This document shows, piece by piece, positions 54,112 through 63,813 of a stretch of 64,000 nt of DNA. How positions within the stretch are numbered: position 1 is the stretch's first letter; each line of letters opens with the position of its first letter. The stretch lies in contig NZ_FCOI02000003.1 of assembly GCF_001544795.2 (NCBI RefSeq), positions 62,001-126,000 on the forward strand, read 5' to 3'. This stretch comes from Caballeronia temeraria. GTDB lineage: Bacteria > Pseudomonadota > Gammaproteobacteria > Burkholderiales > Burkholderiaceae. The position numbers and the translations under genes were made by a program. The notes below the pieces were generated by a model that was not told where the DNA came from, ran no database searches, and saw only the letters and a program-made list of their open reading frames with translations.

Positions 54112-55266
54112 TCAGCCGATCGCCCGCAGGCCTTCGACGATGCGCACGCGGCTCGCCTGCACCGCCGGCACGATCGCCGCTGCCATCGCGACGGCGAAGG
54201 CGCATGCGGCCTGCAGGAGCATCGTCTCGCGCGACACCATGAACACCGGGAAGACGCCGCCCGTCGCGTGCTTGAAGACCTCGGCCATCGGCGGTGTCGC
54301 CAGAATGCCGATGCCGCCGCCGATTGCGCAGATCGCCATCGATTCACCGAACACGAGCATCGACAAGAACGCTGGACCGAAGCCGAGCGCCTTCAACGTC
54401 GCGTATTCGGTGATGCGCTCGCGCGCGCTCATCGCCATCGCGTTTGCCATCACAGCCATAATGATCAGGATGACTACATAAGATACGACCCGTATCGCCG
54501 CGATAATCTGATTGGACATCGCGACGAAGCCGAGCTGAAACGCCTGCTCGGTTTCCGTCAGCGTTTCGGCGAGCGAGTTCTTGAACACGTTGTCGATGTT
54601 GCGCGAAACGGCCGCGGCTTCGTCCGGATTCTTGATGCCGACCACATACACGCCGACCTGATCGACGTTGCGCTTGGTCTTCTTGCGGATCGTCTCGTTG
54701 AGATAGTCGTAGTGAAAAATCAGTTGCCGCGTGATCGTCGATTCGTCGCGGCCTTCCATGATGCCGCGCACGACGAAGTCCCACGTGCCCGGATAGATCG
54801 TGCCCTTGAGCGGAATCACGTCGCCGACCTTGAAGCCGTATTGATCCGCGAGCTGCCGGCCGATCAGCGCGCCTTTGCGGTCACGCTGATAATCCGCGCG
54901 CTGCTGATCCGAAACAATGAACTCGGGATAAAGATCCAGATAATTGTCCGACACGGCGAACTGCGCGAAGAAGTTCTTCGGATCGCGATAAACGCCGCCG
55001 AACCAGTTCGAGCGCGCGACGAGCGTCACGCCGTCGACGCCGCGTATGCGGTTCTCGTAGGCAAGCGGCAACGGAAACACGAGCGAGATCGCATTGCGCG
55101 TGACAAGACGCGCATTCGATGCCGCCGCCGCGCCCGCGTACCACGCATCGACGACGGTATGCAGCAGACCATAAGCCAGCACGGCAATGGTCAGTCCGAG
55201 CACCGTCAGCGTGGTGCGCAGCTTGTGCCGCAGCGCGTTGCGCAGGATCAGCTTGAGCACGAACAT
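54112..55266 (-). CDS. ABC transporter permease, FtsX/MacB-like
   Basis: 384 residues with the same plan as its neighbour: a helix (TLTVLGLTIAVLAYGLLHT), a periplasmic domain and three C-terminal helices. YATLKALGFGPAFLSMLVFG is the coupling helix. It differs from the neighbour enough to make a heterodimer. The ATPase gene lies 6 bp upstream and the adaptor beyond, so this is an efflux operon of adaptor, ATPase and two permeases. Confidence 0.88.
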   Translation of the reverse strand: MFVLKLILRNALRHKLRTTLTVLGLTIAVLAYGLLHTVVDAWYAGAAAASNARLVTRNAISLVFPLPLAYENRIRGVDGVTLVARSNWFGGVYRDPKNFFAQFAVSDNYLDLYPEFIVSDQQRADYQRDRKGALIGRQLADQYGFKVGDVIPLKGTIYPGTWDFVVRGIMEGRDESTITRQLIFHYDYLNETIRKKTKRNVDQVGVYVVGIKNPDEAAAVSRNIDNVFKNSLAETLTETEQAFQLGFVAMSNQIIAAIRVVSYVVILIIMAVMANAMAMSARERITEYATLKALGFGPAFLSMLVFGESMAICAIGGGIGILATPPMAEVFKHATGGVFPVFMVSRETMLLQAACAFAVAMAAAIVPAVQASRVRIVEGLRAIG

Positions 55267-55272
55267 GATGGC

Positions 55273-55965
55273 TCAGGGTGTGGTTCCATCGATCAGCTCG
55301 CCTTTCTCCAGATGCACGAGCACCTTTGCCGCGCCGGCCGCGTGCGCGTCGTGCGTCACCATGATGATCGTCTTGCCGAGCTTGTCGTTGAGACGTTGCA
55401 GCATCGCGAGGACATCGGCGGCGGAGTTGCGGTCGAGATCGCCGGTCGGCTCGTCGGCGACGATCAGCTTCGGGTCCGTGATCAGCGCCCGCGCAATCGC
55501 GACGCGCTGCTGCTGCCCGCCCGACAGCTCCGACGGATAGTGGCTCATGCGGTCGGCCATGTTGACCATGTCGAGCACCATCGCGACGCGTTCCTTGCGC
55601 TCGTGGCGCGTGAGGCGCGTGAGCATCAGCGGCAGTTCGACATTTTCGAACGCGGACAGCACCGGCATCAGGTTATAGAACTGGAAGATGAAGCCGACGT
55701 TCGCCGCGCGCCAGTCTGCAAGCGCAGCCTCGGGCAGTCGCGTGATATCGAGCCCGCCGACGCGCAGCTCGCCGCTGTCGGGCCGGTCGATGCCCGCAAT
55801 CAGATTGAGCAAGGTGCTCTTGCCCGAACCCGAAGGCCCCATCAACGCGACGAAATTTCCTTCCGCGATAGAGAGCGTGATGTCGGTCAACACCGGCACG
55901 ATCTGCACGCCGCGCCGGTAAGACTTAGCGACGTGGCTGATCTGGACTAGAGTCGTCGTATTCAC
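55273..55965 (-). CDS. ABC transporter ATP-binding protein, MacB/LolD type
   Basis: 230 residues. Walker A GPSGSGKST, signature LSGGQQQR, Walker B with ADEPTGDLD and the switch His in MVTHDAHA are all complete. The NLMPVLSAFENVELPLML segment is typical of the LolD/MacB ATPases. A GTG at 55965 is used as start; its stop lies just ahead of the first permease. It powers the FtsX-like permeases, with the adaptor encoded immediately upstream (1 bp gap). Confidence 0.91.
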   Translation of the reverse strand: MNTTTLVQISHVAKSYRRGVQIVPVLTDITLSIAEGNFVALMGPSGSGKSTLLNLIAGIDRPDSGELRVGGLDITRLPEAALADWRAANVGFIFQFYNLMPVLSAFENVELPLMLTRLTRHERKERVAMVLDMVNMADRMSHYPSELSGGQQQRVAIARALITDPKLIVADEPTGDLDRNSAADVLAMLQRLNDKLGKTIIMVTHDAHAAGAAKVLVHLEKGELIDGTTP

Positions 55966-55966
55966 G

Positions 55967-57175
55967 CTATTTCTTCGCCAGCGTGACTTTGGCGCCGTCC
56001 TTGAGCTTGTCGCCGGGAGCGAGCACGAGCACGTCGCCGGGCTTCACGCCTTGCACGGCCATCAGATCGCCGATGCGCTCGCCCGTCGTCACAGGCACTT
56101 CGCGCGCAGTGTCGTGTTCGACCACGTAGACGACCTTCTTGCCGTCGCGCGTGACGACCGTCGATGGCTGCACCGCGACCACAGCCTTCTTCTCCTGCGG
56201 CGGCACCGGCTTCGACAGGAACGCGACTTTCGCGGACATGTCGGGCAACACGCGCGCATCGCGATCGACGAAGCGTACTTTCACGAGCACGGTGGCTTTC
56301 GAGCGATCGACCGTCGGCACGATGCGCGACACGCGGCCCGCGAAACGCACGTCAGGCAGCGCATCGAGCTGAATCTCGCACGGCTGTTCGACGGTGATGC
56401 GCGCGATGTTCGACTCCGCCACGTCTGCTTCGACTTCGAGCGTTTTCATATCGGCAATCGTGACGACCGCGCCCTTGCTGTCCGACGCCGACGAGAACGG
56501 CGTGATGTTGTCGCCGACGTTCGCGTGCTTTTCGAGCACGACGCCGTCGAAGGGCGCGCGGATCACCGTCTGATCGACGGCCACTTGCGCGGCCTGCGCG
56601 TTCGCTTGCGCGGAGACGATCGCGGCTTCGTCGCTGTTGATCGACGCCCTGGCCTTGTCGAAGCGGGCGAGCGCCGCGTCGTACTGCGTCGCCGGAATCG
56701 CGCCTTGCGGGGCGAGAATCTTGTAGCGTTTGAGATCGACCTCGGCGTTTTTCAGCTCGGCGCGCTGCAGCTCCAGATTGGCCCGCGCCACCTTGACCTG
56801 AGCTTGCGCCTGCGCCAGCGACGCGGCCACATCGTTACTCTCCAGCCGCGCGATGATCTGGCCTTCCTTGACCGGCGTGCCTTCGAGCACGCCGAGCCAT
56901 TCGACACGCCCTTGCCCTTTCGATGCAACCGCCGCTTTGCGCTGCGGCACGACATAGCCGGTGGCGTTCAGAAGGGTATAACTCTGCGACGGATAAACGG
57001 ACGTGACAGTGGCCGTTTCCACCGCTTGCGGTCCGGTGAGACGAAACGCCACGCCGATGAGCGCGAGCAGAATCGCAACGACGATGACATAACGAAGCCA
57101 GTTACGCCGGCGCCGCGGCATGGCGGCAGACGGTCCCCGGTCGATTTTGAGTTTTTCTAGATCGTGTTCGGCCAA
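55967..57175 (-). CDS. Periplasmic adaptor (membrane fusion) protein of the HlyD/MacA type
   Basis: 402 residues. One N-terminal membrane anchor (YVIVVAILLALIGVAF), then the lipoyl halves (GRVEWLGVLEGTPVKEGQII and APFDGVVLEKHANVGDNI), a helical hairpin between them and the beta-barrel and C-terminal segments. It links an inner-membrane ABC pump to an outer-membrane channel. The start is unclear: TTG at 57175 gives a family-like N terminus, whereas ATG at 57124 lies just before the anchor. No TolC-type gene is present in the window. Confidence 0.87.
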   Translation of the reverse strand: MAEHDLEKLKIDRGPSAAMPRRRRNWLRYVIVVAILLALIGVAFRLTGPQAVETATVTSVYPSQSYTLLNATGYVVPQRKAAVASKGQGRVEWLGVLEGTPVKEGQIIARLESNDVAASLAQAQAQVKVARANLELQRAELKNAEVDLKRYKILAPQGAIPATQYDAALARFDKARASINSDEAAIVSAQANAQAAQVAVDQTVIRAPFDGVVLEKHANVGDNITPFSSASDSKGAVVTIADMKTLEVEADVAESNIARITVEQPCEIQLDALPDVRFAGRVSRIVPTVDRSKATVLVKVRFVDRDARVLPDMSAKVAFLSKPVPPQEKKAVVAVQPSTVVTRDGKKVVYVVEHDTAREVPVTTGERIGDLMAVQGVKPGDVLVLAPGDKLKDGAKVTLAKK

Positions 57176-57360
57176 TTTTTGGACTTGCGCCGCAGGATGG
57201 GCCCGCGGATCGGGATGCGGTGAAGGAATGGCCAGTATAGCGCTCCCGATTGTTGCGCTTACGAAGCCTTTACTTAACTGCCGGCAGCCGACTTTCGCCG
57301 CGCGCGTATACGCGACTCCTGTTCGAGGCGCGAGTCACCTGGCCCGCAAGGCCATATCGA

Positions 57361-58887
57361 TTACGGACGCCGCCAGGCGCCGCGTTCCAGCTCGGCGAGC
57401 ACGCTCTCGAGCACGGCATCCCAGTCGCCGGACTCGTCCTGATTGAAGATGCGCATGTCCGGATACCAGTGCGTGTCTTCCCGATGACGCATCCAGCGCC
57501 AGCACCCTTCATGCCGGTTGAGCAGCCACACGGGCTTGCCCAGCGCACCGGCAAGGTGGGCCACCGACGTGTCCACACAGATCACGAGATCCAGCGAGGC
57601 GACGAGCGCTGCGGTATCGGCGAAATCATCGATCTCGCTCATCCAGTCGACGATGCGCGCGCGCTGTCGGCTCTGCAGGCACTTCGCGTCGTTCACCGGC
57701 TTCTGCAGACTGATCCAGCACGCGTGCGGCCACGCAATCAGCTTGTCGATTTTTTCGGTCGGCATGCTGCGTTGCGCATCGATCTCCGGAATCACACTGC
57801 TGCCGGCCCATACCAGACCGATCCTCGGCCACGCCGCGTCGCTCAGCCGGGCAAGACGCTCCGACCATCGATGCGCCGCGTGCGCATCCGCCTGAAGGTA
57901 GGGAATCGACGCAGGAATGGTGTCCATATCGGTGCCGAAAGCCAACGGCAGGGACAGGAGCGAAACGTACTTGTCCCATTGCGTCAGATGAACTTCGTCA
58001 GCCTCAAGATAAACGAAGTTCTGTAGCGTTCCGAACGACTGAGTCAGCAGCCGGCGAAGCGACTTCGGCCCCATGAAAGCGATCTGAGAGAAACGCTCCG
58101 CTGCCATCGGAATATAGCGACAAAAATGCAGCGTATCGCCGAGACCTTGTTCATGCAGAATCAGCAGTCGATCCCGATCCGCTCGCACGGCTTCGCCTTT
58201 CCATTGAGGAATCGACAAATTCGGGCCGCCTTCCATCGACTTTCCTTCGCTCGTGCGCCCGAGAAGCCACCTGTGTTCGAAATACGGCCACGCTTCCTTG
58301 TATCGGCCTAACGTGAGTAACGCGAAACCAAGGTTTGCATGCGCTTTCAAGTTGCCAGGCTGGATTTGCAAGGCCCGGTCGAGATGCTCGATCGCCGCGT
58401 CGAACTCGCCGAGCGACGCCAGCACCGCACCCAGATTGTTGAGCGCCTGGTCATGAGCAGGATCGAGTTCGAGCAATTCCCGATAGGCCGCGGCCGCTCG
58501 CTCCGGTTGGGCGTCCATTTGCAGCGCGCGACCGTAGTTATACAGCAGCACGATTTTGTCGACGCCCGGCTGCCATTGCGCCGCGCTCTCGAGTGCGGCC
58601 CGGGCGCTCTCTGAGGCGCGACCATAAGCACCCGCTCGCGTCTGTATCACACTCAGCGTATTGAGGAACGCCGGATTCGGCGAGCGTCTCGCTGCTTGCG
58701 CGACCCAGCGTTCTGCATCCGGCACGTCGTCGAGAGCAAGTGCGATCGCACCGCGCAAATGAAGAATCTCTGCGTTTTCCGGATCGATGCTCAGACATCG
58801 CTCGCACCAATGCAAGGCTGCCTGTCCCTGACCTGCCGCGTAGGATTTCACCGCCGATTCATACAGCGATTGCAAGTCTTCCTGCAT
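57361..58887 (-). CDS. TPR-repeat protein with C-terminal heptosyltransferase-like domain
   Basis: 508 residues. About five tetratricopeptide repeats occupy residues 1-200 (for example LNNLGAVLASLGEFDAAIEHL and AHANLGFALLTLGRYKEAWPYF). The C-terminal part resembles glycosyltransferase family 9, with RIGLVWAGSSV and the sugar-nucleotide region CVDTSVAHLAGALGKPVWLL. Such proteins are thought to modify other proteins or glycans with hexose. The ATG at 58887 follows GGAG; an earlier in-frame ATG at 58950 is less likely. No signal peptide, so cytoplasmic. No adhesin or flagellin substrate lies nearby. Confidence 0.8.
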   Translation of the reverse strand: MQEDLQSLYESAVKSYAAGQGQAALHWCERCLSIDPENAEILHLRGAIALALDDVPDAERWVAQAARRSPNPAFLNTLSVIQTRAGAYGRASESARAALESAAQWQPGVDKIVLLYNYGRALQMDAQPERAAAAYRELLELDPAHDQALNNLGAVLASLGEFDAAIEHLDRALQIQPGNLKAHANLGFALLTLGRYKEAWPYFEHRWLLGRTSEGKSMEGGPNLSIPQWKGEAVRADRDRLLILHEQGLGDTLHFCRYIPMAAERFSQIAFMGPKSLRRLLTQSFGTLQNFVYLEADEVHLTQWDKYVSLLSLPLAFGTDMDTIPASIPYLQADAHAAHRWSERLARLSDAAWPRIGLVWAGSSVIPEIDAQRSMPTEKIDKLIAWPHACWISLQKPVNDAKCLQSRQRARIVDWMSEIDDFADTAALVASLDLVICVDTSVAHLAGALGKPVWLLNRHEGCWRWMRHREDTHWYPDMRIFNQDESGDWDAVLESVLAELERGAWRRP

Positions 58888-59075
58888 GACGCCGAATACT
58901 CCGATTGTTCCAAAAAATCGCAATCTCGTGCTTTGCTTTCGCATCGCCACGATGCACAGCGTATTTTATGCAACCGCCCTTTATCTTCCAGTGCCCGATT
59001 TTGAAAAAATGGGTAGCGACCCGGCAACGGCATACGCGTCGAAATGCAAACAGAGCGATGCGTGCGGCTCGCTTC

Positions 59076-59440
59076 TTAAGAATCCAGCGCGACGCGCTCC
59101 GGCTCATCCGGTTCGAACCAGTCGGGATTGCGTTCCGAGATCGGACGCAGCGGCACCAGAATCTCACGCAGATGCGCGCGCATCGCGTTCTCGGCGCCAT
59201 CGGGATCATGCGCCTTCAGCGCGCTCACGATGCGCGCATGCTGCCTTGATGAGCAGATCGAGCGGCGATACGTCCGGCAGGCCATGAACGATGTTTTCCC
59301 TGCATCGCTGGCACGCCATCCGGGTCTTCGCGAAGCGCTCGTGCGCGCCGCAACTCACCTGCAGAATGGCGCGCTCGCGGCAATCGATGAATATGCGCAG
59401 TTGGATTGAATTCATTATCACGCATGCAAAATGCCCGATC
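59076..59440 (-). pseudogene. Remnant of a GntR/FadR-type regulator (FCD domain C-terminal part)
   Basis: The 3' end reads QHARIVSALKAHDPDGAENA and MRAHLREILVPLRPISERNP, the closing helix and tail of FCD effector domains, to a stop at 59076. Upstream pieces in other frames (QLRIFIDCRERAILQVSCGA and HERFAK) look like earlier FCD helices. No DNA-binding domain can be found. The order and frame changes indicate a truncated, frameshifted gene. Identity rests on short stretches, so confidence is moderate. Confidence 0.4.
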
Positions 59441-59503
59441 CGCGCACTTCGATTTAAGATAGCCACTTCTATCGTGACCGGCTCGATGCGCCAGGAGTAG
59501 CAG

Positions 59504-60325
59504 GTGGATTTATTGAAACGTGGACGTAGCACCGCTTTCTTCGTCGCCTGCGCATTGATATCCGGTTCGTGGTCCGCTCTTGCGGCCGCGCCGCATAGCG
59601 GCCATGCGGCGAGCGCTTCTGAGATTGCGAGCGGCGCAACGACGCAAGGCATCATGTCCGTCGATGCACTCGCGCCGAACTTCGCCGGCGACGATCCCGA
59701 GCAGGTCCGCGACGCGCTCGCTGGCCGTCCCGCTCCGGGACAGTCAGCATCGATTACGAGCCGCGTACGGGCGTTTCTTTCGCGTCCCTTCAACAGGACG
59801 CAGCAGGCCGCGAGTCAACCGGGCGCGCAAGTCGATCGCACGTTCACTTTCGTCATTCCGGTTTCATACGGCGTGCGCTATCTGTCGAAGAAGAAGGTGC
59901 TCACCGTGAACGTCTCGTTAGCCGCGCCCGAAACGCCCGGCGCGATTCTTCTCAAGGAGACGGTGAAGGGACAAAGCGGCCGCAAGCTCGTCGTCGCGGC
60001 GGAAGCCAAGGAAAAAGGATTCGTTCAGACCGTCGATATCATTCAGTTGAAACCGGAAAACGGAATCAGGACGACCGTCAGCGGCCGCACCTTGCTTCCG
60101 AATTTCGATCGCGAGCACGGCAGCGACGACTTCGCGATCGTTCTTATCTGCACACTCGCCCCGCCCTATCTGACCGACGACGTCGAGCACAGCGCCCCCA
60201 CCGACGAAGAACCCACCGACATCACGCGCAGAACCTCGACGTTGAATGGCCGTGTCGATGCTGCGTGGCTCATCGATCGTAAAGAAGGCACGATCATCAC
60301 GAAGCATCTGCGCTTCGTGAAGTAG
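59504..60325 (+). CDS. Hypothetical secreted protein
   Basis: 273 residues. A signal peptide (AFFVACALISGSWSALAAAP) is followed by a low-complexity stretch and a compact region with FTFVIPVSYGVRYLSKKKVL. The rest is beta-rich-looking and ends RKEGTIITKHLRFVK. I do not recognise a family. The GTG at 59504 follows AGGAG by 6 nt, a good match that decides the start. No membrane segment other than the signal. It is flanked by the regulator remnant and the M81 gene and has its own promoter region. Confidence 0.65.
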   Translation: MDLLKRGRSTAFFVACALISGSWSALAAAPHSGHAASASEIASGATTQGIMSVDALAPNFAGDDPEQVRDALAGRPAPGQSASITSRVRAFLSRPFNRTQQAASQPGAQVDRTFTFVIPVSYGVRYLSKKKVLTVNVSLAAPETPGAILLKETVKGQSGRKLVVAAEAKEKGFVQTVDIIQLKPENGIRTTVSGRTLLPNFDREHGSDDFAIVLICTLAPPYLTDDVEHSAPTDEEPTDITRRTSTLNGRVDAAWLIDRKEGTIITKHLRFVK

Positions 60326-60337
60326 CGTGCGCGCTCG

Positions 60338-61819
60338 TCAGTACTCGACTTCCGAATCCAGCGGATATACGGGCCGCTTCACATTCTCGAACTTGAAGAG
60401 CGCGTAGTCGGAACTCGTGACGCCGCGGCTATCGCATTCGACGAGCCCGCCCGAAATCGGCACGAACACGGGCCGGCAATACATGCGCGACTTGAGAATC
60501 AAGAACCGCGCGTCGCGAGGATCGATGCCGACGCTCTCGAACACGCCCAAATCCCACGGTTCGTGCGTGCGTTCCGTCACAAGGATGTGAGCTGCCGGTG
60601 TTTCGATCACGGCCGCCCGGCCCATATAAGCGCGTTGCCCCGTATAGGTCGGGCCACTGATAATGTATTCGCCATCGGTCAGCGCGCGCACGATGCCCGT
60701 CACCTCGAATGGCGGCTTTCCTCGCGAGGCCACGCTTGCAAGCTTGTTGCCCACGCCGATCGTCACCGTTGCACCTTCACCCGCTGCAAACAGGCTCGCT
60801 ACCGCCTCGGGATCACACAAAGGTCCGACGACGATGCCATCGAGACCTTGCTTCAACGCTTCTTCGAAGGCATCGGTCGTGTCGCATGTGCCACCCGACA
60901 TGCAGTTATCGCCATGATCGAGCAACAGCACGGGCTTATCGGTTTCGCGCGCACGCGCTGCGGCTTCGCTGATCGACTGGGCGAGCGGCGCGCTGCGATA
61001 CACGAACGCGTCGCGCTCGTCCCAGATCTGCCGCGCGATCCGATCCGCCACGTCTTGCGCCTGCGCCCGGTTGCCATCGGCCACCACGACGACGCTGATG
61101 CAAGGCGCCGCGATATCCGCAAGCGAGAAACCCGACAATACCGACACCGCCAGCACGCCATCTTCACCTTCGGCGGCGCGCGCGGCATCGACGGCGCGTT
61201 TCATGGCGCCTTCTGCCGTCGAGCTCTTCAGCGTATGCGTAAGCAGAGGCGGCCGCGCCCACGCGATCACAGGCTTCGCTTTCTCATGAATGAGATCGAG
61301 CAGCAGCCGCGCCGCATGCTCCCCGCTCTCATACATATCCACGTGCGGATACGTCTTGAAACTCGTGATCACGTCCGCGTTGTCGATCATCTTCTGCGTG
61401 ACGTTCGCATGCAAATCGAGCGTTACGGCGATCGGCGCGTGTGGCAGCGCGCGTCGCACACGTTCGAGCAGATCGCCTTCGCCATCTGGGGAATTCTCCG
61501 CGACCATCGCGCCGTGCAGATCCAGCATCACGGCATCGCAGCCCTCGGCGGCATCGACGATCGATTGGCAGATCGCGTCATAAGCCCCGGCGGCAACACG
61601 CCCGCTCGGATTCGCCGACGCCGATATCGGCGTCACGATCTGCGCGTGTTCACGCTTCGCGGCGTCGATGAACGCGGACATCGCCGTGCGCATGCCGGCA
61701 TTCTCGCGATACGCGTCATGGCCATAACATGGACCATTGCGCCCGAACGCTTCGAGCGGCGTCGCGACCGGCGAGAACGTATTGGTCTCGTGATTCATCC
61801 GCGCGATGAGGATCTTCAT
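60338..61819 (-). CDS. M81 family metallopeptidase (microcystinase C / MlrC-like)
   Basis: 493 residues. MKILIARMNHETNTFSPVAT and the conserved LDLHGAMVAE and LDLHANVT histidine motifs mark the M81/MlrC family, with DHGDNCMSGGTCDTT further along. MlrC hydrolyses linear microcystin peptides; most relatives act on other amides or peptides and lie in catabolic operons. Its start overlaps the M20 gene stop by 4 nt. The operon (M20 hydrolase, M81 hydrolase, Liv-type ABC genes) suggests uptake and breakdown of an amide or ureide compound. Confidence 0.87.
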   Translation of the reverse strand: MKILIARMNHETNTFSPVATPLEAFGRNGPCYGHDAYRENAGMRTAMSAFIDAAKREHAQIVTPISASANPSGRVAAGAYDAICQSIVDAAEGCDAVMLDLHGAMVAENSPDGEGDLLERVRRALPHAPIAVTLDLHANVTQKMIDNADVITSFKTYPHVDMYESGEHAARLLLDLIHEKAKPVIAWARPPLLTHTLKSSTAEGAMKRAVDAARAAEGEDGVLAVSVLSGFSLADIAAPCISVVVVADGNRAQAQDVADRIARQIWDERDAFVYRSAPLAQSISEAAARARETDKPVLLLDHGDNCMSGGTCDTTDAFEEALKQGLDGIVVGPLCDPEAVASLFAAGEGATVTIGVGNKLASVASRGKPPFEVTGIVRALTDGEYIISGPTYTGQRAYMGRAAVIETPAAHILVTERTHEPWDLGVFESVGIDPRDARFLILKSRMYCRPVFVPISGGLVECDSRGVTSSDYALFKFENVKRPVYPLDSEVEY

Positions 61820-63075
61820 GCTGCTTCTCCTTCGGATGCGTTCGCTGCACGCAGCATCGCCTGCAGAAGAACATTGCAGCCGGCTTCAAGATGATCGGCG
61901 CGCGCGTCCTCTATTTCGTTGTGACTGATACCGTCCTTGCACGGCACGAAGATCATCGCGGCCGGCGCTACGCGCGCGAGATAAACGGCGTCATGGCCCG
62001 CTCCACTCACGACATCCATCGATGTCAAGCCAAGCGCATCCGCACTTTCGCGCACGGCAGTAACCAGCGACGCTTCAAACGGTTGCGGCGCAAAGTAGAC
62101 AACTTCGTCTACCTTGACCGGCAAGCTCGCTTGCGCACACGTTTCGCGTAACGCGCGGTCCATGATGAGGAGCGTGGCATCGTCGGCGGCGCGCAGATCG
62201 ACGGTCAGCTTCACACGTCCGGGAATCACGTTGCGCGAGTTCGGATGCACGTCGACCCAGCCAACCGTGCCGCGTCCATGCGGCGCGTGTTCCAGCGCGA
62301 TGCGGTTGACCGCCCGAATCAGATCGGCCGCGACGAGCAAGGCATCGCGGCGCAGCTCCATCGGCGTGGGGCCCGCATGCGCTTCCATGCCTTCGATCGT
62401 CACGTCATACCAGCGCTGACCCAGCGCGGCCTGCACGACGCCGATCACCTTGTCGTTCGCCTCCAGCACCGGCCCCTGTTCGATATGCGCTTCGAAATAG
62501 GCGCCGACGTCATGCGCCGCGACGCGCTCGCCGGCATAGCCGATAGACGCAAGCGCATCGCGCACGGACACGCCTTCACGGTCTTTCTGCTCGAGCGCAT
62601 GGTCGAGCGTGAACGCGCCCGCAAATACGCCCGAGCCCATCATCACCGGCACGAACCGCGAGCCTTCCTCGTTGGTCCATACCGCGACTTCGAGCGGCGC
62701 CGCCGTGCGCACGTGGTTATCGTTCAGCGTGCGCAATACTTCGAGACCGGCCAGCACGCCATAGTTGCCGTCGAACTTGCCGCCGGTTGGCTGTGTATCG
62801 ATGTGACTGCCCGTCATGACGGGCGGCAGATGGCCACGCGTGCCCGCACGGCGCGCGAAGATATTGCCGATCGCATCCACACGCACCGTGCAGCCGATAT
62901 CCTTTGCCCATGCGATGAAAAGATCGCGGCCCTGCTTGTCGAGTTCCGTGAGCGCGAGACGGCACACACCGCCCTTCTCCGTCGCACCGATGCGCGCGAG
63001 GTCCATCAGACTGTTCCAGAGACGCGCACCGTCGATGCGCAAGCCGGCCTGCGCCGGCATATCGTGAACTTGCAT
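61816..63075 (-). CDS. M20 family Zn-dependent amidase/hydantoinase (allantoate amidohydrolase type)
   Basis: 419 residues. GSHIDTQPTGGKFDGNYGVL (metal ligands and Asp), WTNEEGSRF (catalytic Glu and metal Glu) and GAGHDAVYLARVAPAAMIFV near the C terminus match allantoate amidohydrolase, N-carbamoyl-L-amino acid hydrolase and beta-ureidopropionase. The dimerisation domain sits between. The ATG at 63075 has AGGAA 7 nt upstream; an upstream ATG overlaps the livF stop and lacks a site. It likely cleaves an N-carbamoyl or ureido amide. Confidence 0.88.
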   Translation of the reverse strand: MQVHDMPAQAGLRIDGARLWNSLMDLARIGATEKGGVCRLALTELDKQGRDLFIAWAKDIGCTVRVDAIGNIFARRAGTRGHLPPVMTGSHIDTQPTGGKFDGNYGVLAGLEVLRTLNDNHVRTAAPLEVAVWTNEEGSRFVPVMMGSGVFAGAFTLDHALEQKDREGVSVRDALASIGYAGERVAAHDVGAYFEAHIEQGPVLEANDKVIGVVQAALGQRWYDVTIEGMEAHAGPTPMELRRDALLVAADLIRAVNRIALEHAPHGRGTVGWVDVHPNSRNVIPGRVKLTVDLRAADDATLLIMDRALRETCAQASLPVKVDEVVYFAPQPFEASLVTAVRESADALGLTSMDVVSGAGHDAVYLARVAPAAMIFVPCKDGISHNEIEDARADHLEAGCNVLLQAMLRAANASEGEAA

Positions 63076-63111
63076 TCGAGCTTCCTGAGCTGAGTGTTGC
63101 TGATATGACAT

Positions 63112-63813
63112 TCAGACGACGCCGACGCCGAGATAGCGATCCTTGATCGATTCATCGGCGATAAACGCATCGTTCGCGCCTTCGTACACGATACGCCCTT
63201 GCTCGATGATGTAATGGCGATCGGCGAGTTGCGTGCACACTTCGAGATTCTGTTCGACGAGCAGAATCGCGACGCCCGCCTGCCGAATGAGCTTCAATTG
63301 CGCAACGATTTCCTCGACAATAACCGGCGCAAGCCCTTCCACCGGTTCATCGAGCATCAGCAAACGCGGATGATTCATCAACGCGCGGCCGATCGCGAGC
63401 ATCTGCTGTTCGCCACCGGAAAGTTGTCCGCCACCGTTCGTGCGCCGCTCCTTGAGCCGCGGAAAGATGCGATAGATATCCGCGAGCTGCCACGGCGAAT
63501 CCTTGCGCGCACCGAGTCGCAAGTTCTCTTCGACGGACAGGAGCTTGAATATCCCGCGATGCTCCGGCACGAAGCACACGCCGCGCGAAGCAATCTTATG
63601 CGGCGGCATTTTTGCGAGCTCGACGCCCTTGAACTTCACGCTGCCGCGCCGAGGCGTAACCACACCCGCAATACTTTTGAGCGTGGTCGATTTACCCGCG
63701 CCGTTGCGACCGAGCAGCGTGATCGTCTCGCTCTCGCCTATCTTGAGCGACACGCCCTGAAGAATATGACTCTTTCCGTAATAACCGTGAATGTTATCGA
63801 CATCGAGCATCAT
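63112..63813 (-). CDS. livF: Branched-chain amino acid/amide-type ABC transporter ATP-binding protein
   Basis: 233 residues. Walker A GRNGAGKST, signature LSGGEQQ, Walker B LLMLDEP with VEGLAPVIVEE identify the LivF half of the high-affinity amino-acid/amide uptake ATPases. GGAGG lies 6 nt before the ATG at 63813, which overlaps the upstream ATPase gene by ATGA. The partner permeases and binding protein should lie outside the window. Context with M20 and M81 hydrolases suggests an amide or urea-like substrate rather than leucine. Confidence 0.9.
   Translation of the reverse strand: MMLDVDNIHGYYGKSHILQGVSLKIGESETITLLGRNGAGKSTTLKSIAGVVTPRRGSVKFKGVELAKMPPHKIASRGVCFVPEHRGIFKLLSVEENLRLGARKDSPWQLADIYRIFPRLKERRTNGGGQLSGGEQQMLAIGRALMNHPRLLMLDEPVEGLAPVIVEEIVAQLKLIRQAGVAILLVEQNLEVCTQLADRHYIIEQGRIVYEGANDAFIADESIKDRYLGVGVV

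Noticed and set aside
53119..55950. A 943-codon open frame on the plus strand opposite the ABC permease and ATPase genes
   Set aside because: Composition is Arg/His/Asp-rich as expected from the antisense of G+C-rich genes, while the minus strand encodes complete ABC motifs.
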